From Trileptium ribeirensis (taxonomy: Eukaryota > Nematoda > Enoplea > Enoplida > Thoracostomopsidae), in the NCBI GenBank assembly GCA_030248225.1, contig JASANE010003505.1, positions 1-64,000 of the forward strand: a stretch of DNA of 64,000 nt, in the 5' to 3' direction. The notes under the pieces were generated by a model, which was not told where the DNA came from, made no database searches, and worked only from the letters and a program-made list of their open reading frames with translations. The translations under genes were made by a program, and so were the position numbers. This document shows positions 34,830 to 49,400 of the stretch, piece after piece (the stretch's first letter is position 1; every line of letters begins with the position of its first letter).

Positions 34830-37435
34830 CCACGGTTGATCCAGCGACTTCCACAATCAGCCAATCCCGACGAACCCTCAAAGATCGCCCGACCCGATAA
34901 CCCCAAGACATCCTTCCCTTATTACCTGTTTGTAAATACGTCGATTATGTAAGTAAACAGTTTACAACTTATAACCAACAGGATGGTCGAGTTGTTAAGA
35001 CAAATATATATCGCGGAAATTTTAACTTGGTCATGTAGGATCGAAACCCAGCTAGGGAAATGACCAGGTTCCTGTTGGACTTTTTGGTCCCCGTTTTCGG
35101 GTACTGCTAAGTAAAAGGGAAAATCTTTTGATCCCAACGGCCACCTTCTAAACTTCCGGATACCGAACGAAAAGAAAGATGGCGACACCCACGACTTTAA
35201 CCTCGACCAAATGAAAATCGATCAAATTCCCCTCGGATTCTACCTAATTTAGGATAGTGGTCAAAATCTCTTTTAAATCTCATAGGCCGGAGCCGTTGCC
35301 CCTACTTTTCAAAAATGGTTACACGATCCGAAATAATGAGCAAGAGCGAATGTGGACACTCGGCGGGGACTGAAGGCTAAGAGATGTCCAATCACTCAAT
35401 GTTTAATCTAAACATTAAACTCACAAGAACCCACTCAAGCAAGAGTAATGGTCACGCTCATCTTAAACTTTGTAGGTCGGAGACATGCTCCGACCATCTA
35501 CAAATTGCAAAACGGTCTGATATTGAATACGGTGGTCAGCGATCTTGAAGCGCTGAACACAATGGAAAGTTAGACCTCTAATAGTCACCTCGAAATCTCA
35601 GGTTGACAGGATGAAAGTTTAGCACTGCCAAGTGGTCATTCCTTGCACAACTGCTCGTGCATATTGCTCTTTCCCTTACGGAGCGGATTCGACATACACC
35701 TGTAATGTTCAAGTGCATGCGTAGAACAGTTCCTAGCGAAATGAATCCACCTCAAATAGAAAATACGGAGTATGGAATTTTGATTGTCGTATTGGTTTAA
35801 ACTCAAGCTGCAGCAGATTTTACGCAATCGCGGAAATATATTCTTTAATGCGCCGGATTGCCCTATTGCAGACTCTTTAGCCCGAAATGCATGTTGTGCC
35901 CCCAGGCACTCATGGATAAGATACACCGTGCAAACATACGATTTGTCAAACACGTCAGGACAGTCATAACAATTGCATCTTACTCGTATCTGAAACAGGG
36001 AGTACCTAACCTCATCCACCGTATTAGTTACATAGCCGTCCGGCAACTAGGGGATTTACTAGGGAATTATAGCTCATACAATACTTGTCGAGTATTAAAG
36101 CAAGGTTTCGTAAAGGGTTCGTTAGACAAATCAATCTTCGAACTGGTCTAGCATTGAAGAGAATTTTCGTATCGGACTTACTAGGTGAATTGACCTGAGC
36201 TAAGAAGCTTACCAACTTATGATATGTTCTAACAGATGTACCATACTTGATACTGCTTTATTATTTTCATATATACTATTTCTGTCATTGTCGTTGTATT
36301 TATTTTGGCATGCACGTTGTCCGTCCCACATCGCTGCGTTCAGAGCGAGCAATAGTCCCTATTTCCTATAACTGTACAGCGGATCCTTTGTTCTTTGTTC
36401 CTCTCCGATTCACTTTTAACATTGGAAAACTGGATTAAGGCTCAACTGCGCAAGTTTTACAGCAACCCCGAAATCACCACGGCGGAGCAAAATCTGATGT
36501 CTCATACCGGCATACGTATTCGGGCCATTCGTGGTGTCATGCAAACCTTAGATAAATGTTTTCCAATGTTTTTATGTCATTTGATACCTATTTCGGTGCA
36601 GTATCTGTACCATTATTACATTAAACTCAAAAGAAAATCAAACCGGGTTGTCTAGTGTTCGTTTCTGGCAGCGGTTATATTTTTAAATGTTTCGGCCTGC
36701 CCATCGACCAACGTCCCACGCCGAGGCCTGCAGAAATCAAGCCTCGCCGCGTGTCGTTTGACTCTTGCATGTTAACAGAAAGGAATATTCAAAGATAGCG
36801 AGAACAAGGTCCACCAAAATTATCAAACTTATCACGTAGAACATAGAACATCAACATAGAACAAACAATAACAGCCGATACAAAGTTAATTCGATCAAAT
36901 TATACCAATATCGCAAAGTACACGACTCGCTTAGGGCTACTAATCCGACTATAAACCTTCAGAAAACTGTCGGAGCCCTGTGGAGGCCACATTGGTCAAA
37001 CCTTTCTGCTGAGCGAATTCCGGTCCTAAGTGGCCAAAGCCGAGTCAAATTTTACCTAGGATCGCGTCATGACCCAATTCATTTTGCATCTGTCGCATTC
37101 ACACGAACTTAGGCGACAGATCCAAACAACTTGCAAGTGAGATCGATGTAGGGAATATTGGCATGTCATTATAACCTGTGAGCAGGTATCAGTGTCAGCC
37201 TCCCTGGGGGACCTCAGCAATCATACCATAAACTAGACGCGTACGCAACAAAACGGGCGGGGTCCGAACACACCTCGTGAAGCGCTTCAAGCTTCTTGGG
37301 TCTGACCAAGAGAAAATCGCTAAATCAGCGAAATGGCGAATTTTTGGGCCCACCCTCGAGGTTATGATAGCCGGGGTCGTATGGTAATGGTGTTAGGAAG
37401 TTGCGTCATGTAGCTGAGTCCCGTTATTACATTAT

Positions 37436-40168
37436 TGTGTTTGTCCGAACAGACATTGTTGAAATATTATTTTGCTCCTGTCCAAAAGTTTTTAAACGCG
37501 AAAATGGGTAAATATATACTATAAAGTGGTATGGCATTTTTACTATACGAAAAGATGTCGAAGAACTGTCTTGGAATTGATTTTACTTATAAGTCAAACA
37601 AGACAAATTGAAGTGGCCTTACTGTTTATGAGAGCTGCTTTATTATCGGCGGACAGATATTTATAATGTCATGGTCATATTTAAAATAAAAGATCAATTT
37701 TGCAATAATATATAATAATTATACATAATAATCAAAAACATCAACGAAAACTTATAAAATCACTTTGGTATCCAACAGTTTTAAGCTCAAAAAGTTATAG
37801 ACACAAACCTAAAATTGTCTGTGTGGCAGTTATTAGTAGTTAATTACTGCCATGAAAGCTGTGGCTATTTGAACCAGCAACAAGTTCGAACGCATTGATA
37901 TAGTTGGTTGGCTAATGTCGAACTTTTGAAGCTTAATTTAGCGCTACAGTAAAACGCATATTTCATTTTACCATAATGATGATGTAATTCTGGCGGCGAG
38001 TTCGAACATTTATATGGTTCTGTTCACTGATTTGGTTTTATGATGTTTCTATGGCATCGTTCAATTGATTTGCTCGTTGTCCCACAAAATAATTTGTTTT
38101 ATTATTTACGTGTATATAACCTACATGTTTGGGCTAAGCCCTTTAAGTAAACTGTGTCATAAGACATTATGCATACTAATACGAAGGAAATTTTATATAT
38201 TTGTATATTGATGAGAAGTTAAGCAACACTATTTGTCAGGCTACGACTGCTAACAATTTTCGTGTTTTAAATACCACAAAAGCCGACGGCCGGTATTTTC
38301 GAGCATCCGCTGTGCCCTACGCCATCGATACCAACGCTTTAATACCTTGGTACCTAATGATACCTTTAATACCTTTAATAGTAATTATACACTATGTTAT
38401 ATACTTATTATATATATTGTTTTTTAAACTAGCTTCAATGATCAACGAAAGATTCCAAAGCCGGACATTACCTAATATTGTATTTAGTAAAACTTGGCTG
38501 TAATCCGTTTAAGTGTAGGATTCGGAGCTTTAGCCTTTGCATTATGCACGGCGTAATGAACTTCAATTGTAAATGAAGCTAATTTGCGCAAAAAGAGATA
38601 GCTATTACAAACATTAAATTTGTATCTTAGCAAGAGAACCTTCTTAGTTATCCTGCTTGCCCTCGGTCGTCGATCGACCTTTGGTCAGTAAGCCATGTGC
38701 AAGCTATGGATGTATCTCCTTCAGCAAAATGCCTAAACATTTACTTTTTATAGTCTGTAAACTGGGAAGGTGGGGACTAATTTGACTAATTTTCGCTGTA
38801 CGTGTGAATGCCGCTCCGACATTCTTAGGCGTCGCCGGCGTCGGGGGTTAAGAGATCGTTTCAAGGGGGAATACTTTGCACGGTGGAGATCCTTCAGGAC
38901 GGTGCTGAAAAGGGTAGAAGACTAAGTATTTAGTATTTGTATAAAATGGGGATAAACGCTCAGCAAGTGCAATATATTTTTATTAGCTCTATATTCATTA
39001 CGTCATACACACCATGATTGAATTTAGGTTATACGAAGCTTAAAACTTTATTTCGTGAATTGTAATGCGGGATAATGTGCTTGATGAAATGCAGCCAATT
39101 TTCCTCTGGTTTGTAACTGCATTTTTGTCGGTAGTCGTGTCCTGCAGAACGCGGCCCAGTATATATCCCCGATGTTCTCATTAATTGCGAGACTAATCTC
39201 GTTTATGCAGAGAAGCTCCATGCGGCTTTCCCTAAATGTATAAAATAACAACGACAGTGGTTACCAAAACAAGAACGAAGAACCCAACAATGCTTTGGTG
39301 TATTGTAGTATTTCGCCCTACTATGCTTAAGTTGTAAGCCAGCTTGAGTGTCTAAGTATAGTTGAGTACCAAAGTAGCAGCCTCCGTGGCACTTGGCTCA
39401 TGCGTTTCTTTATAAACATTAAGGGAACCATTTTCTTACTGACTCACTGTAAACCAAATTTATGATGTTGTTTAACAATAATTAGATTTTCAATGCGCAA
39501 TTCGAACATCAGAAGATCTAAAGGCCCAATTATTAAAAAACTCAGCTTTTTGAAAAACCACGGAAAAATCCGTATTGATTATTTAAAAATCTCGGCTTTA
39601 GATTTCAGCAACCTCCAAATAGGTTTTTGGCATGGGTATAAAGGGACTATTAAGCGTCTATAAAAATGACCAAGTATCCTTAAATTTAATCAGCCATTCT
39701 TATATGTGAACAAAATTTTGGCTATTCCAATTTTTCAAAAAAAATTCTGGCTAAATATAAGAATTCCATGCGAAACTTCACTGTCGATGTATTATTTGGT
39801 CGTGTCAAATTTACAACGCAGCTGCTGCATTCTGCGCGCAGTACACATCTTATCTGTAATGCTTGTCTTGTGTTAGGATACATTTAGCAAGCAACCGATA
39901 CCATTTTAATTATGAGTTAAGTCCGAAAGCAGGTATATGCGATTTAGCAGTACTGTGTACGATTGGCCGCAAATTCCAACATAACATTGGCATTATTAGG
40001 TACCTGCTCGATTTTTTACCATATACAAATTGATTCTGAGTGTCAAATTTAATTTAGGAGAAGATTTGCTAACACTATTGTGTTCTAGCAATTTTCTGTA
40101 CAACAGTACAAAATATTTGAATATCAGCTAGATGGAAATGGTTTTTTCGCAAATTTGTGAATTATTCC
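37436..40168. other. AT-rich non-coding stretch between solo LTR and MITE
   Basis: No supported gene. There are short tandem words (ATACCTTTA near 38355-38385) and otherwise unremarkable AT-rich sequence. The 100-residue ORF at 38201-38503 shows no recognisable motif and contains a low-complexity hydrophobic end. Confidence 0.55.
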
Positions 40169-40172
40169 TTAA

Positions 40173-40437
40173 CCCTTTCATGCCCGAATTAATTTGAGTA
40201 TCGTGCAATGTTTGACAAACTCAAGCCTGCGCCAGGGATCGAACCCGAAACGTACGGTTGAAACTTGTGTACACAAACCACTGAGCTATCTGAGAGCTGT
40301 TGCTCGGTTCCTTAAGGAACCTCACAATGCGAGCGAATAACAACGCACGTTCAAACGTACAATATACGACAAACTCAGTAAATACAACGAGTCGCAATGT
40401 GCGTTGGGTCCATTTGGACCTTACGGGCATGAGAGGG
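40173..40437 (-). mobile_element. piggyBac-type MITE carrying a tRNA-like promoter (copy 1)
   Basis: It is flanked by TTAA on both sides (40169-40172, 40438-40441) with ends CCCTTTCATGCCCG and CGGGCATGAGAGGG, typical of piggyBac-type MITEs. Length is 265 bp. Read on the minus strand it contains box A TAGCTCAGTGG (40278-40288) and box B GGTTCGATCCC (40235-40245), as in tRNA genes. The 69-residue open frame on the minus strand is matched by one in the second copy, but I think this only reflects recent common origin. Confidence 0.85.
40235..40288 (-). promoter_or_regulatory. tRNA-like Pol III internal promoter (A and B boxes)
   Basis: Box A and box B match the tRNA consensus with normal spacing, and a T-arm can be drawn. 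The sequence at the acceptor position does not pair and the D-stem partner is absent, so this is not a functional tRNA. It looks like a tRNA-derived SINE head held inside a DNA-transposon end structure. Confidence 0.7.
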
Positions 40438-40441
40438 TTAA

Positions 40442-43400
40442 TTGTAAATTTAAAAAACTAATCACTATATATTTTGTCACAAGTGTACCAAAAAATCTGA
40501 TACTTTTGTAATGTATATTTGGGAGTAAATTTCGTGTGGTATTTCTGCTCTGAGTGAAATCAGGAAATGTTCCTAAAATTGTAGGAGAATTTCCCAAATG
40601 TATTGGTAAAGTATTCGCTTAAATTTGATTCCATTCTTTTACATGGACCCTGGGAAAATGAGTCAAACAATTCACTGTTGTGGTCGCAAATACTTGGAAC
40701 TCATATTTACAGTGCAACATAGTGATGGTCAAACGAGTCGAAGCTGCTGGTAATGCTAAAGATGTGACCTACTTTCACTACAAACACGTGAAATTTGTTA
40801 AGTTTATTCACGGAAATTATGCTGGAGAGAAACTAGTATCCTAAGCACAAATTTTGGACTGACAAACAAACTAGGATCGAAAAACAAACGTGGACAACAA
40901 GAATTTGGCTAACAGATAAAAGCTCTATCGTCCCAGATCCCTGCTCCGACAATGTTTAGTTCCACCAGCAACAGTTTCGCGTTGAAGCTATCGTTTCAAT
41001 CTTGTTTGTGATTAGTTTCAAGCACATAGACAGCGATTAAATATATATTTCGAATTCGTACTTGTTGACAAACTGGTAACTCCAGAAGCTGTTCAATAAA
41101 TGTAGATATGTCAATATCAATGGCATATCGCAGAAGAATGTGTCATTTGAATGAAACTATTCGCGTAATAGTTTTGTGCGAAAATCACAGTGATTAAGAG
41201 GCCAGGCATAGTTCAGCTGCATGACATCTGCACCATTCTTACGACATTTAATTCAATGACATGTGATTTTACAATTACTAAATGAGAAATGTGTAAGATT
41301 GCTCGGACTTTGCGATCGCAGTGTACAAAGTATATTACATATAGCTATAAATAATATGTATATTGTCTGTATACAAGTTGGCTGGCAGCTAGGCATGTTA
41401 TGTTTTCAGACAAAATTTAAAGTGCAAATTTTGTGGGAATAAGGTTCAAGTTATACTGCACTGTATGTACCACCAAGGCATGTTCTTTTCGAACTTTTGA
41501 ACAGTATTGTTATATCGCCACATGCGAATCCACCAATCTATGGCTGGAATCGTAAAGAGGGAGGTGCTCGTACCTCCACAATCCTTGGCCAACAAATATT
41601 TTTAATATTTTTATGATATTAATTTTTTATAATAGTTAATGGCTCAACTAATATTTAAGGGCTATGGGACGCCAGCTTCGTCCGCCCTCACCTCATATGG
41701 ATTCAACTAGTGTTTACTTTTTAGTTCTGGCTTTTTCCTATATGCAGATGTTTTGATAAACAGTGCTTTAATTAAAACGGAATAGCGCTGCCCATATTTT
41801 GCAGTAAAGGTGTTCGGAAAAAATTTGCACATCCAAAGTCATTTATCTCTACTACGGGCAAACCCGAGACGCTACGAAATTTTTATTATGCCAAATACAT
41901 TCATGCAAATCTTTGCGTTAAGCGTCAATCTTAATCTAGCAATAGCATACAACGTACTTGTGCTTATCATCTACAACATAAACATCTGTATATATGGGAC
42001 TTATTGATAAATGTATTGATTGATTGACTAATTGTTAAAATATTTACATGTTTGATTTTTCAGATGAACTTACCAAAAAGGATATTTCCGCAAGATGTAG
42101 GTTCTCTATTGAATAAAACTTGACTTGTTAGCGTAACATCTGCGCATTGCGCGTTGCTTTGCAATTAATTTTTGTTCAGATTGATATTCATTGCCGTAAA
42201 TAGCGTTGGAAGTTTGTCACTCTAGTAAATTTATATTGATATGAGAGTAGTTAATAAATAATATGTAATGTTATCGAGATAGCCTATTTTATGATTAATA
42301 TTGTATTTCCGCTAATTTACTTAGCTTACCTTTGCTTACACTCACGCGTTCCGAGAGTAGCTGGCTATTACTGGTACGGTCAAGCATTTTTTCATTCCTT
42401 CTTATTGGAGAAAAACATAAATTAGGCCGACCAGCTTATTTGTTAACCAAAAAGTAATGTATACAAAATGTTGGTGTCATTCATGTAAAGCCACTTGCAA
42501 TATGAGGTGTCTTTGATGTTGTTCTACGTAACTGCAAAGCTAGCCGCCTTTCTTTTTCTTTTTTCTGTAGTATTAATGGTCTACCATTAGTCGTTGTGGT
42601 GTTGTTGACTTGTTTTCTTCAATTTTGAGCAGTTTTGGCTTATCGGCTATGGCATTGTTTTCGCTTTTTTCACGAAATATAACATTAGTCGATTTACTGT
42701 AATGCAGTAACAACCGTTACTACAAAGTAATTCGCTGCAAATACAGGGCAGCTGAACTGTTGCGAACCGGATGCTAAGTGAAAGTTTGTGTAACACATAT
42801 AATCAATTAGTTAACGCTTTTCACGTGCCCCGTATACATCGCACAATGAGAGTTATCAATGTCTGAAACCATTGGCACTAGAATTAAGAATTTTATATTT
42901 CGATCTTTTATCTGCGGATTTTTCAACAACGAATAAACATCCGCGAGAAACTGCAGCATTGCTTTGATTAGCACTAGGAAAAGTGGTGAAGTTAGGCAAA
43001 CATGACTTCAAAACAAATGTATTTAACCAATTCTTCCCGAATCGTAATATAAACCCACACTAAACACTGCAACAACATACCGTTTTTCAGCAATGTTACA
43101 GAATACTATAGGCACATGTAAGAGGTACTTTCCAACATATGTCACAATATAAAAAAATGCAATAAATTTCTTTTATATCTGCCGCGTCGTGTCATAAATT
43201 TAACATTTTTATGCAGAGACCCGTCAACAAGAGGCGCGTGGTTTAGCTGATTTCTCAAAATGAAGTAATTTCTTCGTTCTGCCTTGTAACCCATAGATAC
43301 AGTAAATGATGTTTTATATTTAGCAATTAGCTTTGGTTTTCTTAGTAATGAACTATAATTCGTGTTTTATCCTGGCTTGCTTCCCACCTCAGATTCAATA

Positions 43401-46400
43401 TCCCGACTGGATGCCTGCATATATTCTATAAATGTAATTATTTGTACTCTTACTCCACAGTGAAAGCAGTTTTCAAGAACCATCTTGGATTGCGTATGCA
43501 CGAGCAACGCATCAAGTCATTTTGCTGTTTACATACTTAAGAAACAATTTCCGAATTTATTCCCTCATATTCAATATCCGATATCTATATATATTTTCTT
43601 CTGTATCTATTAAATTTTTTTACGGTTTTCAATATTTAACTGTATAATATAATGCAGAGTAAAAACTTGATTTGATTTAGTTCTTCAAACGATATAAAAA
43701 ACGCCTTTCGAGACTATAAGTACACATCATATTTCACAACTTGCAAAATATTTATAGACCAAAAAAGTTTTTCATGAAATTATGTCAAAATCTGGACATC
43801 GGGCTATGCGATTTAGTACCTAGGTCTCTTGCTGGAAGGATAATTTAATATTTAGACCTCGCTTGCGCCCAGATACATTTCAACTAGCGGAAATATATGT
43901 ACCTTTGTCGTGTTACAACTATAAAAAGCTATCCTGCCAGTAGCTTCATCGGGTCAGTTGGATTGTCGTATTTACGAACTTTCCTGTAATTAACGCTATT
44001 GATTGAAGGATAGTTGCACACTCGCTACTGTGAACGAAAGAGTTTTTTTGTCGAACTGTTAACGGGGCAAAAGTGTGCGGATGAAAAAAATTTTGAACAA
44101 GTATTACAAGCCCAAATAAGGGCTTGCCACCACCACTAGGCCGTTATCCGCGGGGTCAGAGAAATTTTTCCAAACTTGTGAAACCCGCAAATTATAAAAC
44201 TATGAATCGGGGCACAGCAAATGATGTTTATCATTACACAATTCAGACACATTGTACTGTAATTAGCTTTATAATAGTGGACTAGTTGCCACCGCTTCTC
44301 GCTCTGAAGTTGATACGAAGAAGAAAAGGGTCCCACAGTCTGCCAGCCAGAACAAAAGGTTTCGGCATTGTGGCCACTTAAGGACACTCAAACATAATCA
44401 AAGTCACTATAGTTTTCTACTGCGCTAACTTTGTAAAGCATGATGTTTTTAGACAGGACCCACAAACAAGTTTTTTAGAGGGCGCCCACCGAAGTGACAA
44501 ATCAGTGTAACAAGCATTGAAGCACAAATGAACCACCGGGCCTGTAAGTTTACTGAGCCATAAAAAGGTACAAAAAAGTTCAATATATATACATATATAC
44601 AACGAACACAAGATATAACTTCCAACGGGACTATTCTGCAACGCTTGAAATCTAAACCCGTTGTAGAAGAACTTTACTAAACCCTTTTATTATACCCTGG
44701 AAGTATTCTGCTATCATAGCTCATTCTTGGTGTCAACAGTGGCATAATGTGATACAGACATCTCCGGCATTACTCTTAATTATGACGGAACACCATTTAA
44801 GTTACGTAAGAATTTTGTGACATATGGTTGCTCCATAGCAACGAAATGAAAGGCCAGCGGTGTATTATACCAGATTGTTGAAATAAACCAGATGAAATTT
44901 GTACAACATATAAAGCGTATGCATGCCAAAAACATGTAACCAGGTTCAACACCACAGAAGTCAATTCATAGCAATGTGTTACATAGTTAGCATTTAAAAT
45001 CATGTAATGTCGGGTATATCATAGTGTCTCTAAGTAATGTCACTGAAGACACTCTTTTTTGTACATTTTTCATATCTACATATATATAAAATATATTTCA
45101 TAGTTAAAGTACTTAAAACCGAGCCATTACCGAAATCGATCCGGTCAGCCGTTGTTGAGTTATTTGTATGACCGGATTGATCGTACCTAATTAAATATTG
45201 TAAGGTTCCACTACCACTAGTTATGGGATCGTATTTAAATGACTCAAGGCCCAACTACCGACGGTAGTTGGGAATATATTCCAGTACTGTTAACGGGAGA
45301 CAGCGTAATCTATTACGATTTTAGCATACATAACTAATGAAATAAGCATTCAAGACATGCTGTTTTATAAATTATTTTATTCCAAGCCAGCTTTTTACAT
45401 GCTATTGCAACTTCTCAGTATTTGATATTTCACCTGTTTTATAACAATATATAATTAGTACGTATGCTAAAAATGGACAAGAACCACTGTCTCCCAAAAC
45501 TATTTCTGTTCACAAAATATTATCTTTTCCAAATAATAGCCTATAAAGGACCTTTACAGAGTATACATGTATCGCCGACGCATGGCAATAATATAAACCC
45601 AAGCTCAAGTATCTATGTCCGGGTCATCATTTCCCACCTTCGTCAGATCCCTTCTTTTTCATAACACTTTCCCTGCGCTCCGTAGTCGTGTTGTTGCAAC
45701 CGTCTACAGTGATATATTTCGGTTACCTAAAAGATCCTGATGTTATCAGTAGGACGACTTGACTATTAGAATTTAATGTATGATTGCGTGTAAGTATTTG
45801 GAGACAGACAAATTCTCTCTAAACACTGCGCTTTATTGGCCCAATTTCACAAATAGTGCGCTGAAATAGCGTTATTTGGAAAGAGCGCAAAAGATAGGTT
45901 TAGGGTGGTTGAGGTGCGGAGGGTTTTAAAGTTTCACATTTCCACAGAATATAGCTATCAGAAAAAACAATTTCAAGATTGCACTTTCATATGTCCCTCT
46001 CAATGCTGTCAAAAGAGCTGTATCTACAGTATATTAATTTAAAATACCATTCCTATTCTTTAAAATAAAAGATTTCCCGAAATTCTCGAACTGCAAACGA
46101 GAAAAAATCTTTATCAATAAAATTTACTTAACATTTTGGAAATCTTTCACTGAATGTCAGAGATATTCGTTGCCCATAACGTTAAAGCATATTCAGTTGC
46201 ATTGTTTTAACGAAATTTGGTATTTAGTAGTTTAGAATATAACCGCCAATTCTCATTTCTATGAGTAATAGCGTAGCATTTCAAGAGTATTTAAATCGTT
46301 TTAAAACCCCAATTGTGGATTTTGTCGCTAGACATAGAACGGTCTGGGGTCACAAACGTGTTGATGTGACAGGTGGGAAAAATAAATTTTTGGATTTTAT

Positions 46401-49400
46401 GATTCAACGTTTTGCTATCAATGGAATCATATCAAATCGTAATAATCGCGGCATTCCTAAAGATCTGTTCAGGTTCTTTTTCATTATCCCCCAGCCCGCA
46501 TTTGCCCAAAAATGGTCAGATTCTGGAAATTTTGGTATTTTTGAGATCCTCGAGACTTCCCCTGATCATTTCGACCAAAAATTTGAATTTTTAAAATTTT
46601 AGATTTTTCGAATTTTTCGGGTCCCAAGGGAACCCAAAAATTTTTTCTTAAAATTTGGATTTTACCCACCATTCGACGCGGCTTGGCGAGCTGAATCGAA
46701 TGGCGTTATTTTTAACCGGATCCGATAAAAGTATCCTAAGTTATATCCAAAAACTGTTCAATTGCTGAGCCTCTCAGCCTCCGAGCGGCGTGCCAGCATT
46801 CTCACCTATAAAATACACTTAACGGCGTTGCATTTTACGGGGCCGTGGCATTATGCAGCTTGGTGGTAACATATAGAATGGGGATGAGTATTGGTATAAC
46901 CGTTGTTTGTTTCAAGCCCAAACCAACAGTGCGTAGATCAGTGTCGAAAGCCATAAAAGTCTGTTTAACGCGCGGCACAAACATAACACAATAAAAGTGA
47001 AATAGCCATGATGCAAATGCTTAAACCCAGTTTTCGAGCTAAATCACAAAATTAATATCTACAAAGCAAAATATTAAAAGTACGAGATGTGCTTGAGCAC
47101 ATCTCGTGTCAACCAATCAATAAATAATTACACGGAAATTCTGGCTCCGCTTTCAATACTTCAGGGTTATAAGTGGTTTTCATTTTTTCTGAAAACATCG
47201 ACCTCATTGGTATTCATCGTATTTTTGAAACAAAATAAGTTATAGTTAAGAGCTACAGTTCGTTGTGGTAGCACGCAGCATTCGACATGCACTACATACA
47301 CATAAATGTTGTATAATTGTGCTGTTCAAGTTTTGTGCTGGACAGCACCGGTCAACTTCTGGCTGTTTTATAGACTTGGCCCGAAGTTTTAGCATCTCGT
47401 GCCGGCCCGATCTGCGGGCCGAGGGGAACAAGGGACCAAGATTCTCACTTCTAATATGTTTTCCGCCATGGTGCTAATCAGCTTGTATTTGCTTTTTTTA
47501 ATTAAGGTACAACATAAGAAACTACGCTGTGAAGTTATAGCTTAAAACGGTATCTACAAGCTGCGAAACCATTGTGGATTAATTGTCGTTAAGTAGATTA
47601 ATCGTGAGGCATGGGCAATTACAATCCCAAAGCGGTATTATAATATGATATTTATATTACAATCGGAGCGTTGAGCGGCGAAGGCATGAAAATAAGCATA
47701 ATTTATATATTTGGCAAATATATTGGCGGCATCGCCAGACAATTTCGCCGGGAGCATCAACGAGTTGTATATATTGACTCAAAGATCGATGTGGCGGTTG
47801 CAGGTGGAAACATACTTTTGCAGATGTATATAGACTGTGCACTGCAATCTAAACTTGAGTAGCGGCCGCAATACCATCACCGGCAATACCCCTGGTATAT
47901 TACATAGTATATAATTTTATCTGATGAGTAAGCTGCTGTTTTTACCCTCTAAACTATATTTTTGTCTCCCTGAGGCTACGCTTTCCCTGCTAGCCGGGAC
48001 CGCCACCCGTGTGCGCACCAAAGACTCCCAGAAAATTTAGTGAGAAATTAAGCGACATTTGGCACGAATTCGCGAAAATTGGAGAAATATCTAGGCAAAT
48101 CTGGCGAAAATGTTGGGCTTTAATGAATTTAGACATTGTACTTGCATGCCCTACTCCCGTCCCGCCCGTGAAACCCCGCCCCACCATGTGACCCCTCCTC
48201 CCACCGCCGGGACCATTGTTGTTTGATCTGTTTCAAAAACTAGCTCATTTTGTGAAGCGATGTTTTTAGTACAATTGATAACTATATTCAAAATAGTTTT
48301 ATCATACTGCACTGGCGAATAAACCAAGAACAACCCGTTAAATTTTGAAGCTTTAATGCCCATTTGCTTAGCAAACACTATTTATAAACATTTTACATAA
48401 GCTTTTGGCGCGCAGGAATTGCATTTGGGGCACTAAGTGTGAAAGCAAGTTCGGGATTCACATTTAGAGGGAGCAAGATAAAATTTGTTAAATTTTTAAA
48501 TTTGGTCCACATAGTAAAGCTAAATTTCAAAACTGATAGGGTCATGGCCCGGTGCCCTCCCCCCTTTGGATTGCCGATGTACATAAGATGTTGTGGACCA
48601 TATTCATAGCAGGAATTCATATTCAGCTGTATAACATTAATTAGCAAAAAACCACTTAGACCATATCATCGAAAATCTAGAAATCAGGAATAAGAAATGC
48701 AAAACTGTTTCAGTATCTAAGATGCCGTATTTTAACGACGCCAATGGAGATTTCATTTTGTGAATTCCTAAAAAGGTGTCTGTCACAGTGAAATTAAGTA
48801 TATAACAGTGTGATTGTTTCGATTTGGCTCAAGTAAACAACTGCGTCACTTTTTTGCATCGTTCATGTGTGCTAAGATTGTATTGTTGCTATTACAATCA
48901 AGTGTTTGTCGAGATGTGTGTCGCAGAAATAAATCAAACCAATTTAATGATTTTTCCGTTGCATAAGGACCCTACTGAGTTACACAAAACAATGTGTTTC
49001 TACCGTAAGGACAATTAAAATCGACATTTTGTAGCTGTGAAATTAGCGCCGTTAGGGGTTGCTATTGACCCACTCAAAATATCGAACTTTGTGAAAATAA
49101 CAGTTACCTCTCTCTAACGATGCAACGAGTTAATAGTAACGAAGCTTCAAATATTTTCTTTCGCCAGCACGCTCAACTGACGCTGTGTGACGTTTCACCC
49201 ACGCCGAACTTGGCCGTTGCGCTAAAAGACAGAAACGTTTGGGTATGCGACATCATATTAGCGATATATTAGAAATATTAACTCTGTGTGCATATTTGTG
49301 AATGGAAATACAAATATTTTATATATATTTTATATATTATACGGTGTAGCAACTCGATGTCGATAGTTGTTCTGATGAAGGAACATATCAGCTGACTGAA

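Larger units (their letters stand above)
31469..37431 (+). mobile_element. Solo LTR of the giant Gypsy-like family (5963 bp)
   Basis: The ends are TGTAACAGGACC and CGTTATTACA, flanked by TTAT on both sides (31465-31468 and 37432-37435). No coding region of the element is attached, so this is a solo LTR left by recombination between two LTRs. Homology with the third LTR is strong from the 5' end to about 34725 (where the window cuts the other copy), and with the 3' LTR at both ends and in the leader module. It holds hairpins at 31470-31495, 32291-32322, 33457-33474, 33500-33514, 33652-33689 and 33785-33807. The pyrimidine-rich block of the other two is missing. I see no convincing gene inside, apart from a doubtful short ORF at 34649. 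Confidence 0.9.

Noticed and set aside
40221..40430. 69-residue ORF conserved between the two MITEs
   Set aside because: It runs through the tRNA-like promoter and both ends of a MITE; identity reflects recent copying, and the relic at 53825 does not keep the frame.
46261..46602. 113-residue ORF as a possible gene
   Set aside because: No motif, and the C-terminal third is AAATTT-rich repeat.
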